A DNA stretch of 64,000 nt from the NCBI GenBank assembly GCA_030433275.1, contig JAUILK010000011.1, positions 1 to 64,000 on the forward strand, written 5' to 3'. The notes under the pieces are model-generated. The model did no database searches. It was not told where the DNA came from and was given only the letters and a program-made list of their open reading frames with translations. The DNA comes from Gammaproteobacteria bacterium (GTDB taxonomy: Bacteria; Pseudomonadota; Gammaproteobacteria; Nitrococcales; Nitrococcaceae). Positions 38,195-47,974 of the stretch are shown here, piece after piece (position 1 is the first letter of the stretch; every line of letters starts with the position of its first letter). Both the position numbers and the translations under genes were made by a program.

Positions 38195-38959
38195 GTGTCG
38201 AGCGAGCATCCGCCAACGCCGGAGGAAACGCACTTCGGCTTTCAAAGTGTGTCGACGACGGAAAAAACGCGTCGGGTAGGCCAAGTGTTCGAGTCCGTAG
38301 CACAACGCTACGATGTCATGAACGATCTGATGTCGCTCGGCCTGCATAGGCTGTGGAAGCAACAGGCGCTGCGATTCGCGGGGTTGCGCCCCGGGCATCG
38401 AGTGCTGGATCTGGCAGCCGGAACCGGCGATTTGAGTCGATCGATCGCCAACCGAATCGGCCCAAACGGGCTCCTGGTTGCCTGCGACATCAATCCCGCC
38501 ATGCTCACCCTGGGGCGAGATCGCCTGACCGATGCCGGTGTCGTCGGCAATATAGGCTATGCAATTGCTGATGCAGAGCGTCTGCCGTTCCCTGACCAGA
38601 GTTTTGAGCGGGTCACCATCGGCTTCGGCTTGCGCAACTTCACACACAAGGAACGCGCCCTGGAGGCCATACGACGCGTGCTGCGGCCGGCAGGCCGAGC
38701 CATCATATTAGAGTTTTCATCGCTTTATATACGACCGCTGCGACCGCTCTACGATCTCTACTCCTTGCGCTTTTTGCCTCTTTTAGGACGATTCGTCGCC
38801 CGGGATCAGGACAGTTACCGCTATCTTGCCGAATCCATCCGCAGACACCCCGATCAACAAACCCTCAAAGCCATGATGGAGGCGGCGGGGTTCGAGGACT
38901 GCGACTATGTCAATCTCTGTGGCGGCTTGGTCGCCGTGCATCGCGGGCACGTATATTAG
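38195..38959 (+). CDS. ubiE: Ubiquinone/menaquinone C-methyltransferase UbiE
   Basis: 254 residues from a GTG preceded by GAGGAG. The SAM-binding VLDLAAGTGDLS (about 68-79), a motif with CDINPAML, and AIIGFGLRN-like TIGFGLRNF are the UbiE/COQ5 signature. It methylates the quinone ring in ubiquinone synthesis, and menaquinone if that is made. It forms an operon with ubiJ and ubiB. Confidence 0.96.
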   Translation: MSSEHPPTPEETHFGFQSVSTTEKTRRVGQVFESVAQRYDVMNDLMSLGLHRLWKQQALRFAGLRPGHRVLDLAAGTGDLSRSIANRIGPNGLLVACDINPAMLTLGRDRLTDAGVVGNIGYAIADAERLPFPDQSFERVTIGFGLRNFTHKERALEAIRRVLRPAGRAIILEFSSLYIRPLRPLYDLYSLRFLPLLGRFVARDQDSYRYLAESIRRHPDQQTLKAMMEAAGFEDCDYVNLCGGLVAVHRGHVY

Positions 38960-38971
38960 GCTATTAGACGC

Positions 38972-39622
38972 ATGGCATTCACAGCGCTGGCCCAACAACC
39001 CGTTCAAGAAACCCTGCTACGCGCGCTCGAGGCAGCTATTAATCGTCTGTTGGCCGCGGACCCGGTAACGCCGCGGCGGCTCAGGGAGCTCGCAGGCTAT
39101 CGTTTAAGCGTGGAACTCACCGAGTTCGAGTTCAATTTTGTCATCTTGTTCAACGAGACAGGGCTTCGACTCATCCCACCGGCATCGGTTAATGACGCGG
39201 GCGCACCGACGGCTCGGATACGCAGCAGCTTCCTCGGTCTACTAGGGCCGGCTATCTCGGCCGATCGCCGCGGTACCCAAATCGAATTCTCAGGCGATGT
39301 CGGGATCGCAGAAGACGCACGCCGACTGTTCGCCGATCTCGAGGTGGATTGGGAAGAGCAGCTCGCGCAGTTCACCGGCGACATCGTAGCGTATCAGCTG
39401 GGCCAAGCAATTAGAGGCTCCACCGCCTGGCTGCGCCGCTCTGGCAGATCCGTGCTGCACACGCTCGGCGAATACGTCACCGAGGAGCGTCGGGACTTAC
39501 CCGCCGCCGCCGAGGTGGACATCTTTCTCACTGAGGTGGATCGTTTGCATCGAGATGTAGAGCACCTTGGCGCACGCATACGGCGGCTGCAACAGAATTT
39601 CGACTGCGGGGCGGTGCGGTGA
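38972..39622 (+). CDS. ubiJ: UbiJ, SCP2-domain ubiquinone assembly factor
   Basis: 216 residues: an N-terminal SCP2-like lipid-binding domain (about 20-125) and a C-terminal helix with coiled-coil character (IFLTEVDRLHRDVEHLGARIRRL is its core). UbiJ binds ubiquinone intermediates and, with UbiK, scaffolds the aerobic Ubi complex. It lies between ubiE and ubiB as in E. coli and overlaps ubiB by four bases. Confidence 0.92.
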   Translation: MAFTALAQQPVQETLLRALEAAINRLLAADPVTPRRLRELAGYRLSVELTEFEFNFVILFNETGLRLIPPASVNDAGAPTARIRSSFLGLLGPAISADRRGTQIEFSGDVGIAEDARRLFADLEVDWEEQLAQFTGDIVAYQLGQAIRGSTAWLRRSGRSVLHTLGEYVTEERRDLPAAAEVDIFLTEVDRLHRDVEHLGARIRRLQQNFDCGAVR

Positions 39623-41289
39623 GCATTCGACCCGGACAATTATTGCGTCTCATCCATATCAATTTCATCCTCATCAAGCATGGGCTGGATGAGGTCATTC
39701 TAGCCACCCACCTATTCCGTCCCCTGCGTGTGTTCGGCTATCTGATGCCCTGGCGCTGGATCCCACGGCAACGCCGGCCTAGAAGCCAGCGCATCCGTAT
39801 GGCCCTGGAGGACCTGGGGCCCATCTTCGTCAAATTCGGCCAGATACTCTCCACCCGTCGTGACCTACTGCCACAGGATATCGCCCAGGAGCTCTCTTAT
39901 CTCCAGGACCGAGTGCCATCCTTTCCCGGCGCAGTTGCACGCCGCATCATTGAGCGCGCTTATAATCAGCCCCTAGAGGAGGTGTTCGATCAGTTCGAAG
40001 CCGAACCGCTGGCCTCCGCCTCTATCGCGCAGGTCCATGCCGCCCGTCTAAAAGATGGCCGCGAGGTGGTGGTCAAAGTCGTGCGCCCCGGTATTGAGCG
40101 AGTGATCAGCCGCGATCTGCAGCTCCTTTACACTATTGGCTCACTCGCCCAGCGCTATTGGCCGCAGGCGTATCGTCTGCGCCCGGTAGAAGTGATCCAT
40201 GAATTCGATAAAACCATTCACGACGAATTGGACCTCATGCGCGAGGCAGCCAATGCCTCCCAGCTACGCCGCAGCTTCAAAGACTCGAACCTCATCTACG
40301 TACCCGATGTCTATTGGCCCGGCACCCGCACCAATGTCATGGTCATGGAACGCATCCGGGGCATCCCCATCAGCGACCTCGATCAACTCAAAGCCAACGG
40401 CATCAACCTCAAAGCGCTAGCTGAACGCGGCGTGGAAATTTTCTTCACACAAGTCTTCCGGGACAGCTTTTTCCATGCTGATATGCACCCCGGAAACGTC
40501 TTTATCGATCCCAATCACACAGAGGAACCGATGTACATCGCCGTGGATTTCGGCATCATCGGTACACTAAATCCCGTTGACCACCGCTACCTTGCAGAGA
40601 ATTTCCTAGCTTTCTTCAACCGCAACTATCGCCGCGTGGCCGAATTGCATATAGAGTCCGGCTGGGTTCCCGCCGGGACGCGCGTGGACGAGTTCGAAGC
40701 GGCGATACGCACCGTCTGCGAGCCCATATTTCAGCGGCCACTCGGCGAAATCTCATTTGGGTCGCTGCTGCTCAGACTCTTTCAGACCGGTCGCCGCTTT
40801 AACATGGAAATTCAGCCACAACTGATTTTGCTACAGAAAACTTTGCTGAACATCGAAGGAATGGGCCGGCAACTCTACCCAGAACTCGATCTATGGGCTA
40901 CGGCCAAGCCCTACATGGAGCGTTGGATGCGCGAGCAGCTTGGCATCCAGGCGCTGCTGCGCAGCATTCGCCATGAGCTCCCCAGCTGGGGTCGGGAGCT
41001 ACCGGCTTTGCCGGGGCGGCTTGCGCGGGCGATGGAGCAAATCGCTGATGGAAGGCACCAAATCGATGGCTTGGAGCGCGAGATTCAAGCTATGCGTCTA
41101 GTGCTCAAAACCAACAGTCGGCGAACCTTCGCCGCCATCCTTGGCGCGGCTCTCGTGGTCTCGGCGTTCCTCACCATTGCCTTGGACGGCTACACGCCAA
41201 CCATGGCGGCGGGCGCGCCGCTGTTAAGCTGGATTCTCGGTGGCCTCGGCACAGTGATTTGGCTCTTCGCCTGGCGTGGAACAACTTAG
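39619..41289 (+). CDS. ubiB: UbiB, atypical kinase-like ubiquinone biosynthesis protein
   Basis: 556 residues. The N-terminal KxGQ motif in FVKFGQILSTRRDLLP is unique to the ABC1/ADCK/UbiB family. The Ala-rich loop SASIAQVHAARL, catalytic HADMHPGN and the metal Asp in AVDFGIIG follow. Two C-terminal membrane helices (about 500-550) anchor it to the inner membrane. It uses ATP to help extract or present coenzyme Q precursors. It starts with GTG inside the ubiJ stop. Confidence 0.96.
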   Translation: MSIRPGQLLRLIHINFILIKHGLDEVILATHLFRPLRVFGYLMPWRWIPRQRRPRSQRIRMALEDLGPIFVKFGQILSTRRDLLPQDIAQELSYLQDRVPSFPGAVARRIIERAYNQPLEEVFDQFEAEPLASASIAQVHAARLKDGREVVVKVVRPGIERVISRDLQLLYTIGSLAQRYWPQAYRLRPVEVIHEFDKTIHDELDLMREAANASQLRRSFKDSNLIYVPDVYWPGTRTNVMVMERIRGIPISDLDQLKANGINLKALAERGVEIFFTQVFRDSFFHADMHPGNVFIDPNHTEEPMYIAVDFGIIGTLNPVDHRYLAENFLAFFNRNYRRVAELHIESGWVPAGTRVDEFEAAIRTVCEPIFQRPLGEISFGSLLLRLFQTGRRFNMEIQPQLILLQKTLLNIEGMGRQLYPELDLWATAKPYMERWMREQLGIQALLRSIRHELPSWGRELPALPGRLARAMEQIADGRHQIDGLEREIQAMRLVLKTNSRRTFAAILGAALVVSAFLTIALDGYTPTMAAGAPLLSWILGGLGTVIWLFAWRGTT

Positions 41290-41393
41290 CCGCATCCCTG
41301 CTGATTATTCCATGCTTTATCGGGGAGAGAAGGTAAGAGAACTTTTACGCATACTAACGCGTGCGCGGCAGAATCCCGACCGGACTCTGATCT

Positions 41394-41960
41394 TTAGCGA
41401 TATTGCAACTGCTCGCTCGGGCGCTGTAGCGGCGCTTCCACCTCACTCGCCACGCGTTCGCCCAGCAGCAAGGCTATGAGGTTCAGCGCAAAATCGAGTG
41501 CCGTGCCTGGACCACGCGACGTCACCACCTGGCCGTCCACCACAACAGCCGTCGTCTCGTAGTTCACACCCTCGACCTGATCCAGAAACCCCGGGAAGCT
41601 GGTGACACGCCGTCCTGACAGCAAACCAGCCTCCGCCAGCACCTTAGGTGCGGCACAGATCGCCGCAATATAACGTCCGCTATCCGCCTGCCGACGCAGC
41701 AACCGACGAAGACGTGCGTCGGCCTCCAACCGGGCAGCACCGCCCGCCCCTCCAGGCAAAACGATCATCTCGAAGTTCTCCTCGAGCACCGCATCGAGCG
41801 TCACATCCGGAACCAAGACGACCCCTCGGCTCGCTTTCACCGCACCCTCAGCCAAGCCAGCAACCACAACTTCGATGCCCGCCCGGCGCAGCAGATCGAT
41901 TACCGTCACCGCCTCGAGTTCTTCGCAACCCTCGGCGAGCGGCACAAGGACACGGACCAC
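41394..41960 (-). CDS. yajL: DJ-1/PfpI-family protein (YajL/ThiJ-like)
   Basis: 188 residues of the DJ-1 superfamily. LVPLAEGCEELEAVTVIDLLRR holds the conserved Glu beside the active site, and Cys102 in YIAAICAAPKVLAEAG is the reactive nucleophile. E. coli YajL protects proteins against oxidative and carbonyl stress; its biochemical activity is debated. The gene is convergent with ubiB and isolated. Confidence 0.9.
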   Translation of the reverse strand: MVRVLVPLAEGCEELEAVTVIDLLRRAGIEVVVAGLAEGAVKASRGVVLVPDVTLDAVLEENFEMIVLPGGAGGAARLEADARLRRLLRRQADSGRYIAAICAAPKVLAEAGLLSGRRVTSFPGFLDQVEGVNYETTAVVVDGQVVTSRGPGTALDFALNLIALLLGERVASEVEAPLQRPSEQLQYR

Positions 41961-42089
41961 GCCTTTTAATTACCTCCCGTTGCCGCACCAGCAATTTGGC
42001 GAGTACACCGCCCTATTATTGAACGCTTAACCAGCGCGCCGCTACGGTGCAGCAAGGCTTATCCTGCACATCGCGGCCAGCACTCCACA

Positions 42090-43403
42090 CTAACCCGCGT
42101 TGCGTTTTAAAATAATCAACCCCTTGAGCAGATTCAAAGCCTCTGATAGCGCATAATCTTGACTGGCGAGATTTTTCTTGCCCGAGGAAGCGCCATTTTT
42201 CTGCCCCGACTTGGTATTCTGACCATTAAGTAAGTGGCGGCTGAGGTCCGCCTCGGTCAGCATGCCCACACCGCTATCGCTTGCTTTAGTAACTTTGAGG
42301 TGAGCCAAAACAACATCGGGCGCAATGCCTTCCGCCTGAATGGAACGCCCGCTGGGGGTATAATAGCGTGCCGTAGTGAGCTTAATGGCGGCACCGTCGC
42401 GTAGTGGCAAAATAGTCTGTACCGAGCCTTTGCCGAAAGTCTTGCTGCCCATGATCACCGCGCGCTTGTGATCCTGTAGCGCACCGGCAACGATCTCTGA
42501 GGCAGAAGCCGAGCCACCATTGACAAGCACAACCATGGGGGCGCCGGCGATAAAATCGCTTGGAGTGGCGCTAAAACTCATATCGGCACTGTCGATACGC
42601 CCCTTCGTATAGACGATCCGCCCTTTGGTGAGAAAATCGTCAGCGACCTCCACCGCCGCATTGAGAACGCCACCAGGATTATTGCGCAAATCCAGCACCA
42701 AACCGTGCAACTTACCGTCGCTCTGCTGCTTCAAGTCATCGAGTGCAGCGAGTACGTCTTCCCCAGTATGGGACTGAAATTGGGTAATGCGCAAATAGGC
42801 AAAGCCGGGCTCCAATATTCGAGATTTGACACTGTCAACCTTGATCACGGCGCGCTTAATCGTCACGTCGAACGGTTTGTCCTCGCTCTCCCGAACTACC
42901 GTCAGTTTGATGGTCGTCCCCGGTTTGCCACGCATCACGCTCACCGCATCGCCCAAAGTCATCCCTTTCACCGGTTTTCCGTCGATGCGGATGACCAGGT
43001 CACCGGGTTGGATGCCCGCCCGCGCGGCCGGCGTGTCATCGATGGGAGCAATCACCTTGACGAAGCCATTCTCCATCCCAACCTCGATACCAAGCCCCCC
43101 GAATTCACCTCGCGTCCCCACTTGCAGGTCTTGATATTCTTTTTTATCCAGGTAGGCTGAATGCGGATCCAGGCCCGAGAGCATACCTCGGACCGCATTC
43201 TCCAACAGCGTTTCATCCCGCACCGACTCGACGTAATCCTGTTTGACACGAACCAGCACCTCGGTGAAGGTACGCAGTTCATCCAACGGCAATTCCGCTT
43301 GTGGGGCCCGTTGAGCGCACGCGCTCTGACCGAACGCGACGAAAAATCCGAGCACAGTGCCGACGCACAGCGCATACAGGAACTTGGTGACTCGCATATC
43401 CAC
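42090..43403 (-). CDS. ctpA: C-terminal processing peptidase (S41 family, PDZ)
   Basis: 437 residues: a signal peptide or anchor (about 1-30), a PDZ domain near 95-175 (GGLGIEVGMENGFVKVIAPI), then the S41 core. The catalytic Ser is in GGSASASEIVAGAL, and the Lys 25 residues later is in GSKTFGKGSVQ. Such periplasmic proteases trim C-termini and control peptidoglycan hydrolases. It lies directly after envC on the same strand, a common pairing that links cell-wall hydrolase activation with its proteolytic control. Confidence 0.95.
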   Translation of the reverse strand: MDMRVTKFLYALCVGTVLGFFVAFGQSACAQRAPQAELPLDELRTFTEVLVRVKQDYVESVRDETLLENAVRGMLSGLDPHSAYLDKKEYQDLQVGTRGEFGGLGIEVGMENGFVKVIAPIDDTPAARAGIQPGDLVIRIDGKPVKGMTLGDAVSVMRGKPGTTIKLTVVRESEDKPFDVTIKRAVIKVDSVKSRILEPGFAYLRITQFQSHTGEDVLAALDDLKQQSDGKLHGLVLDLRNNPGGVLNAAVEVADDFLTKGRIVYTKGRIDSADMSFSATPSDFIAGAPMVVLVNGGSASASEIVAGALQDHKRAVIMGSKTFGKGSVQTILPLRDGAAIKLTTARYYTPSGRSIQAEGIAPDVVLAHLKVTKASDSGVGMLTEADLSRHLLNGQNTKSGQKNGASSGKKNLASQDYALSEALNLLKGLIILKRNAG

Positions 43404-43450
43404 TCTCTATGTAGACGTCTATCGCAACGCTAACAACGACTCGCCACAGC

Positions 43451-44608
43451 TTAACTATGCTGCCCTACAGGCCGCAGCCAAGCGAGCGGGTTTTCGGGTT
43501 TACCACGCACACGCACTTCGAAATAAAGCCCCGCACGGCTCTCTCCACCGCTTAGGCCCACCGTGGCGATTACCTCTCCGGCCTCGATCCAATCACCAAC
43601 CCCTTTGTATAGGGATTGATTGTGGCCGTACAGAGTCATATAACCCCGACCGTGATCAATAATTAGCAGCAGCCCAAGACCACGCAGCCAATCGGCAAAA
43701 ACCACCCGTCCACCCGCAACAGCGTGCACGGCGCTGCCCTCCGCCGCCGCAATAAACACACCTTGCCAAAGCACCCCGACATCGCGCTTGGCACCATAAC
43801 GAGAGGCCAGTTTACCCGTCAGAGGCCAAGCCAACTGCCCTTTGCGAATTCCAAACGGCCGTTCATCCATATTATCGGCGGAAATATCGGCCAGTGTACG
43901 CAAGCGCTGTACTAATTTCGTCAACTTCGCCGCGTCGGCTTGCAAGCGCTGCAATCGTTGCCCTTGATCGACCATATGCCGACGCAACTGCCGCAGCAAC
44001 ACAGTCCGTTGCTGGCGATCATGCTGCAAACCCTTTTGCTGTAAAACACGCTGCCGCTTGAGTTCACGCAGTTGCGCGAGCTCAAGACGCAACTTCTGCT
44101 TGAGCGAGTCCATCGATTGCAACGTCTGCACGGCCTCCTGGATACGCCGGCCGCGTTCTTGGCGGAGATATTCATAGTAGACTTGCACCCGTTCCAGGCG
44201 GTTCGGATCTTCCTGGTTCAGGAGAAGACGCAAATACTGATCACGGCCAAGCGCATAGGCTTCGACGATCTCCCGCGCTAAATACGCGCGCTGCTGCGCA
44301 AGCCGCCCGGAGTTGCGCTCATAGCGAGCCCGTAGCTTGGCAATGCGGTGGCGATGTGCCTGAGCCGTAATCTCCAACTCATGTACACCAGCGGCCGCCC
44401 CGCCAATGTCCTTATCAAGGCGCCGCAACTGCCGCGTAAGACTGTCCTCACGCCGCTGCTCACCGCGTAACTCGTTACGGATACCGGCAATCTCCGCGTG
44501 CAACTTCTCAAGCCGTTCGGCTTTGCTATGATACCCTTCGCCAGCGGTGGTATCCGTGAACAGAAACAAGGCCAGTATGGCCGTTATCAAAGCGGCCCAC
44601 GATTGCAT
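43451..44608 (-). CDS. envC: EnvC-like murein hydrolase activator
   Basis: About 385 residues from the ATG at 44608, which gives a clean signal peptide (MQSWAALITAILALFLF); a GTG eight codons upstream is also possible. A long coiled coil fills about 25-240. The C-terminal LytM/M23 domain is degenerate: H-x3-D is replaced by Gln and Phe (WQGVFIAA), and the HxH motif reads YFE after Leu. That loss is typical of EnvC, which activates the amidases AmiA/B during septation instead of cutting the wall itself. Confidence 0.93.
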   Translation of the reverse strand: MQSWAALITAILALFLFTDTTAGEGYHSKAERLEKLHAEIAGIRNELRGEQRREDSLTRQLRRLDKDIGGAAAGVHELEITAQAHRHRIAKLRARYERNSGRLAQQRAYLAREIVEAYALGRDQYLRLLLNQEDPNRLERVQVYYEYLRQERGRRIQEAVQTLQSMDSLKQKLRLELAQLRELKRQRVLQQKGLQHDRQQRTVLLRQLRRHMVDQGQRLQRLQADAAKLTKLVQRLRTLADISADNMDERPFGIRKGQLAWPLTGKLASRYGAKRDVGVLWQGVFIAAAEGSAVHAVAGGRVVFADWLRGLGLLLIIDHGRGYMTLYGHNQSLYKGVGDWIEAGEVIATVGLSGGESRAGLYFEVRVRGKPENPLAWLRPVGQHS

Positions 44609-44823
44609 GCAATATGATCTCTGCTCAGACACCCTTGACAGTACATTTCATCACCGGCTGGCAACAGTATAATGCCCAGTTTAGCAATCCCCGTAGAGCA
44701 GCCGAAACAAGTCGGCTGGCACACAGATACATCGAGCTACGGGTAAAACTGTCTGCGCGGGTGGTTTGCACGTGCAATGGCCGGTGGCCGTCCTTTCAGC
44801 ATTAACGAGCCCAAAGATCGCCT

Positions 44824-45249
44824 ATGGAGCACTTGTTTGAATTTGTCGGCAACCACTGGGCGCTTTTTACCGCGCTCGTGGTGATCACAATAGCCATTAT
44901 TGCCAATGAGGTGCTTCTGCTGCTCCAGGCAGGTCACGCATTGGAACCGGAACAAGCGACTCAATTGTATAACCGAGATGACGCCGTATTCATCGATCTG
45001 CGTGGCGAAAACGCTTACTTGACGGCCCATCTGCCAGGCGCCGTAAATTTGCCGTTCGCCCGCCTGGAGCACCAAACGGAAAAACTCAAACAATACGCCG
45101 GACGTCCTGTGATCCTCTATGACGAGTCCGGTTATCAGGCCCGCAAAGCCGGATCGAAGCTCAAAAAACTGGGTATGGAAAACGTGTATCAACTAAGAGG
45201 CGGCCTCGACGCTTGGCGAGGCGCCGGATTACCTACGAAGAGCAAGTAG
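44824..45249 (+). CDS. Membrane-anchored rhodanese-fold protein lacking the catalytic Cys
   Basis: 141 residues: a membrane helix (about 13-35) followed by a single rhodanese domain (VFIDLRGENAYLTAHLPGAVNLPF). The active-site loop, normally starting with the persulfide Cys, reads LYDESGYQARK, with Asp100 at the Cys position. The whole protein contains no cysteine, so it cannot be a sulfurtransferase. Family members of this YibN type lie before grxC-secB in many relatives; grxC is absent here and secB follows at once. A protein-binding role is possible. Confidence 0.85.
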   Translation: MEHLFEFVGNHWALFTALVVITIAIIANEVLLLLQAGHALEPEQATQLYNRDDAVFIDLRGENAYLTAHLPGAVNLPFARLEHQTEKLKQYAGRPVILYDESGYQARKAGSKLKKLGMENVYQLRGGLDAWRGAGLPTKSK

Positions 45250-45289
45250 GGCTTGCCGATTGCGATAAATAAAGGGAGTGTAACGAAAC

Positions 45290-45769
45290 ATGGCTGAAGT
45301 AGATGCCACCACCCGAACAGGCGAAGCCCAGCAGCAGTTCATCATTCAAAAAGTATATCTCAAGGATGCCTCTCTGGAGATACCCAACGCCCCGCAAATC
45401 TTTCGCTCGGAATGGCGCCCGCAAGTTAACGTCGAGTTGAATACCGCACACGGCGCGCTCGATGAAAGCGCGTATGAAGTGGTCGTCACCGTCACGGTAA
45501 CCACCAAGCTCGATGATAAGACGGCTTATCTCTGCGAGGTTCATCTAGCTGGAATTTTCACCATCGGCGGATTCGATGCTCGGACGCTGGATGGTCTGCT
45601 CGGCAGCTATTGCCCCACCATCCTGTTTCCCTATGCTCGCGAAGCCATATCCGATCTCTCCAATCGAGCCGGTTTCCCAGGTATAGTCCTGGCGCCGGTG
45701 AATTTCGACGTCATCTACGCCCAAAAGCAAGCCGAGCAACAGCAGCGCCAGGCGGGCGAACTCCAGTAG
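45290..45769 (+). CDS. secB: Protein-export chaperone SecB
   Basis: 159 residues, full length. SecB keeps preproteins unfolded and hands them to SecA. QQQFIIQKVYLKDASLEIPNAPQIF (start of the first strand) and the C-terminal LLGSYCPTILFPYARE are diagnostic. It is followed eight bases later by gpsA, the usual pair. Confidence 0.97.
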   Translation: MAEVDATTRTGEAQQQFIIQKVYLKDASLEIPNAPQIFRSEWRPQVNVELNTAHGALDESAYEVVVTVTVTTKLDDKTAYLCEVHLAGIFTIGGFDARTLDGLLGSYCPTILFPYAREAISDLSNRAGFPGIVLAPVNFDVIYAQKQAEQQQRQAGELQ

Positions 45770-45777
45770 GGCGGCTC

Positions 45778-46782
45778 ATGCAGCATTCCGACCCGATCAG
45801 CGTCGTCGGCGCGGGCTCTTGGGGAACCGCTCTCGCACTGGTTCTCGCACGCAACGGTTACCGCGTTTACCTCTGGGGTCATAACCCCGAGTACATACAA
45901 CGCATGTCGCGGGAGCGCATCAACCCCCGCTATCTCCCGGATGCACCGTTCCCAGCCGAGCTGCAACCGGTCGCCGAACTGGAAGTCGCCCTACGTGACG
46001 TGCGGGAGGTGCTGGTGGTGGTCCCCAGCGCCGTCTTCAATCGGGTGCTCGAACAAATGGCGCCACTGCTTGCCGAGCAAGCCCGAATCACCTGGGCAAC
46101 CAAAGGACTCGATGCCGATACGGGAAACCCTTTGCATTGCACGGCCGAGCGCCTTTTGCCGGGGCGTCCCCTGGCCGTGCTCTCGGGTCCGAGTTTCGCG
46201 CGAGAGGTCGCCCAAGGGCTCCCGACCGCTGTCACCATAGCCTCACGAAACTCAGCATTCGCCCAGGAAATTGCCAGTGCCTTTCATAACGAGACCTTCC
46301 GTGTCTATACCAGCAACGACGTGCTCGGAGTGGAACTCGGGGGTGCGGTGAAAAACGTGCTGGCCATTGCCACCGGCATTGCCGACGGACTCGGCATGGG
46401 CGCCAATGCCCGAGCAGGTCTCATTACACGCGGCCTGGCCGAACTGCGCCGCCTTGGCCAAGCGATGCAGGCCCGTTCAGAAACTTTCATGGGACTTTCC
46501 GGCATGGGGGATCTCATACTGACGTGCACCGACGATCAATCCCGCAATCGCCGAATGGGCCTTGCCATAGGCCGGGGTCTACCGGTCGCGCAGGCCTTGC
46601 GGCAAATCGGACAAACCGTGGAGGGCCTGCAAACCACTGCAGACGTCCACCGCTTGGCAAAGCGAAAGGGCGTCGAGATGCCCATTTGCGAGCAGGTTCA
46701 TCTGGTCCTGTCGCACCAACTCACCGCAAAGATGGCCGCCGCCAACCTGATGCTCCGAGAACGCAAGTCAGAACTGGATTGA
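45778..46782 (+). CDS. gpsA: Glycerol-3-phosphate dehydrogenase [NAD(P)+]
   Basis: 334 residues from the ATG at 45778; the frame is open further upstream but overlaps secB. The dinucleotide loop is VVGAGSWGTALAL. The catalytic Lys is in GGAVKNVLAIATGIADG. GpsA makes sn-glycerol-3-phosphate for phospholipids and acts before plsC in that pathway. It is coupled closely to secB. Confidence 0.97.
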   Translation: MQHSDPISVVGAGSWGTALALVLARNGYRVYLWGHNPEYIQRMSRERINPRYLPDAPFPAELQPVAELEVALRDVREVLVVVPSAVFNRVLEQMAPLLAEQARITWATKGLDADTGNPLHCTAERLLPGRPLAVLSGPSFAREVAQGLPTAVTIASRNSAFAQEIASAFHNETFRVYTSNDVLGVELGGAVKNVLAIATGIADGLGMGANARAGLITRGLAELRRLGQAMQARSETFMGLSGMGDLILTCTDDQSRNRRMGLAIGRGLPVAQALRQIGQTVEGLQTTADVHRLAKRKGVEMPICEQVHLVLSHQLTAKMAAANLMLRERKSELD

Positions 46783-46829
46783 AGGCAATGTGCCCTTTTG
46801 TATTGCGGGGCAATGGCTACCGGAGCTTG

Positions 46830-47339
46830 CTACAACGGCTTCTGCGTTCCGGCAAAACCGAACTGCCGCCAGGCCTCGAAAACGGTAACGGCTACGGCAT
46901 TGGAGAGATTGAGACTGCGGTTCCCAGGCACCATCGGCAGACGCAAAACGGTTTTTGGATCGAAGGCATCAAGCAGGTTTTGTGGTAGACCGCGGCTTTC
47001 AGAACCAAACAATAAAGCGTCACCGGGCTGAAAACGAACCGCGTGAAAAAGCCGCCGCGCGCCGGCGGCAAAAGCGAATATCCGCATCGGCTGCACCGCG
47101 TGGCAGAAAGCGGCATAGTCGGCATGCTCTGCTACCCGAACGTATTCCCGATAATCCAATCCCGCGCGGCGCAAGCGCCGATCGTCCATATAGAAACCAA
47201 GCGGGTGAATCAAATGCAACCGCATACCGGTATTAGCACAGAGCCGGATCACGTTGCCCGTGTTAGCGGGAATCTCCGGTTCGAACAGGACGACCTCCAG
47301 CAAGGAGGTGTTTTCAACGGCATGCTTGCGTTCCATCAT
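46830..47339 (-). CDS. trmL: tRNA (cytidine/uridine-34 2'-O)-methyltransferase TrmL
   Basis: 169 residues of the SPOUT superfamily. [29 protein letters not shown] and [14 protein letters not shown] form the trefoil-knot SAM site. TrmL methylates the wobble ribose of tRNA-Leu species. The start ATG overlaps the stop of the upstream DUF99 gene by four bases, which implies coupled translation. Confidence 0.95.
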   Translation of the reverse strand: MMERKHAVENTSLLEVVLFEPEIPANTGNVIRLCANTGMRLHLIHPLGFYMDDRRLRRAGLDYREYVRVAEHADYAAFCHAVQPMRIFAFAAGARRLFHAVRFQPGDALLFGSESRGLPQNLLDAFDPKTVLRLPMVPGNRSLNLSNAVAVTVFEAWRQFGFAGTQKPL

Positions 47340-47902
47340 ACTCGTTGTTTAGACCACCCGCCGGCGAGCGCGCTAGCAATAAGATGAGCGGTACGTAACG
47401 GCTCCGGGATCCGGCTGTGCAAGCCAAAGCGCTTGAGTATGTCCTGCGCCTGCACCAACGTCAGCCCTACGCGTTGGACATAAACCGTGCCCAGTGGCTC
47501 CATGGGCCCCAGCCGTTCGATGAGTTGCCATTTCCGCCGCCCGCCCGACACCCGCTGTAACAAGGCTTCCCGGATAGCCGGCCAATTCGGCCTGTGTCGA
47601 GCGACGACCAACACCGGGAGCCCGAGCGCTTCGGCCAACTGCCGGACATCGACCACATTAAAGCCGGCCAACGCCACCCCTTGCAGCAAAATGCACTGCA
47701 GTTGCGGCGCAAAGCGCGATTCCCGCACCATCCGCACCAGCTCCCGGGTGGCGTTAGCACCGTCGCGACGAACCCGTCCAGATAAAACCCCCTCTAGCCG
47801 GGCTCCGCTGAAAACAGCACCAACAACGGTCACATCGCCGCGATACTCTCTCGCGAACGGGGCGTCGTCAAAACCAACCATGTGCGATAACCGTCCCGGC
47901 AC
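47336..47902 (-). CDS. DUF99-family protein (endonuclease V-like fold)
   Basis: 188 residues from a GTG with GAGGTGG a few bases upstream. [20 protein letters not shown] and [15 protein letters not shown] are the DUF99 pattern; later [23 protein letters not shown] is also typical. DUF99 is common in archaea and scattered in bacteria, and structural classification relates it to endonuclease V, but no function is established. Coupling to trmL (four-base overlap) hints at a nucleic-acid role. The Asp residues at the start (FDD) could be metal ligands. Confidence 0.78.
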   Translation of the reverse strand: MPGRLSHMVGFDDAPFAREYRGDVTVVGAVFSGARLEGVLSGRVRRDGANATRELVRMVRESRFAPQLQCILLQGVALAGFNVVDVRQLAEALGLPVLVVARHRPNWPAIREALLQRVSGGRRKWQLIERLGPMEPLGTVYVQRVGLTLVQAQDILKRFGLHSRIPEPLRTAHLIASALAGGWSKQRV

Positions 47903-47974
47903 CTTGCGCCACCTCTAATGCGAAGAGCCGTCCCTGCGGCAAGCATCCACCCCAGCGGCGACCGCAAAGTCATA

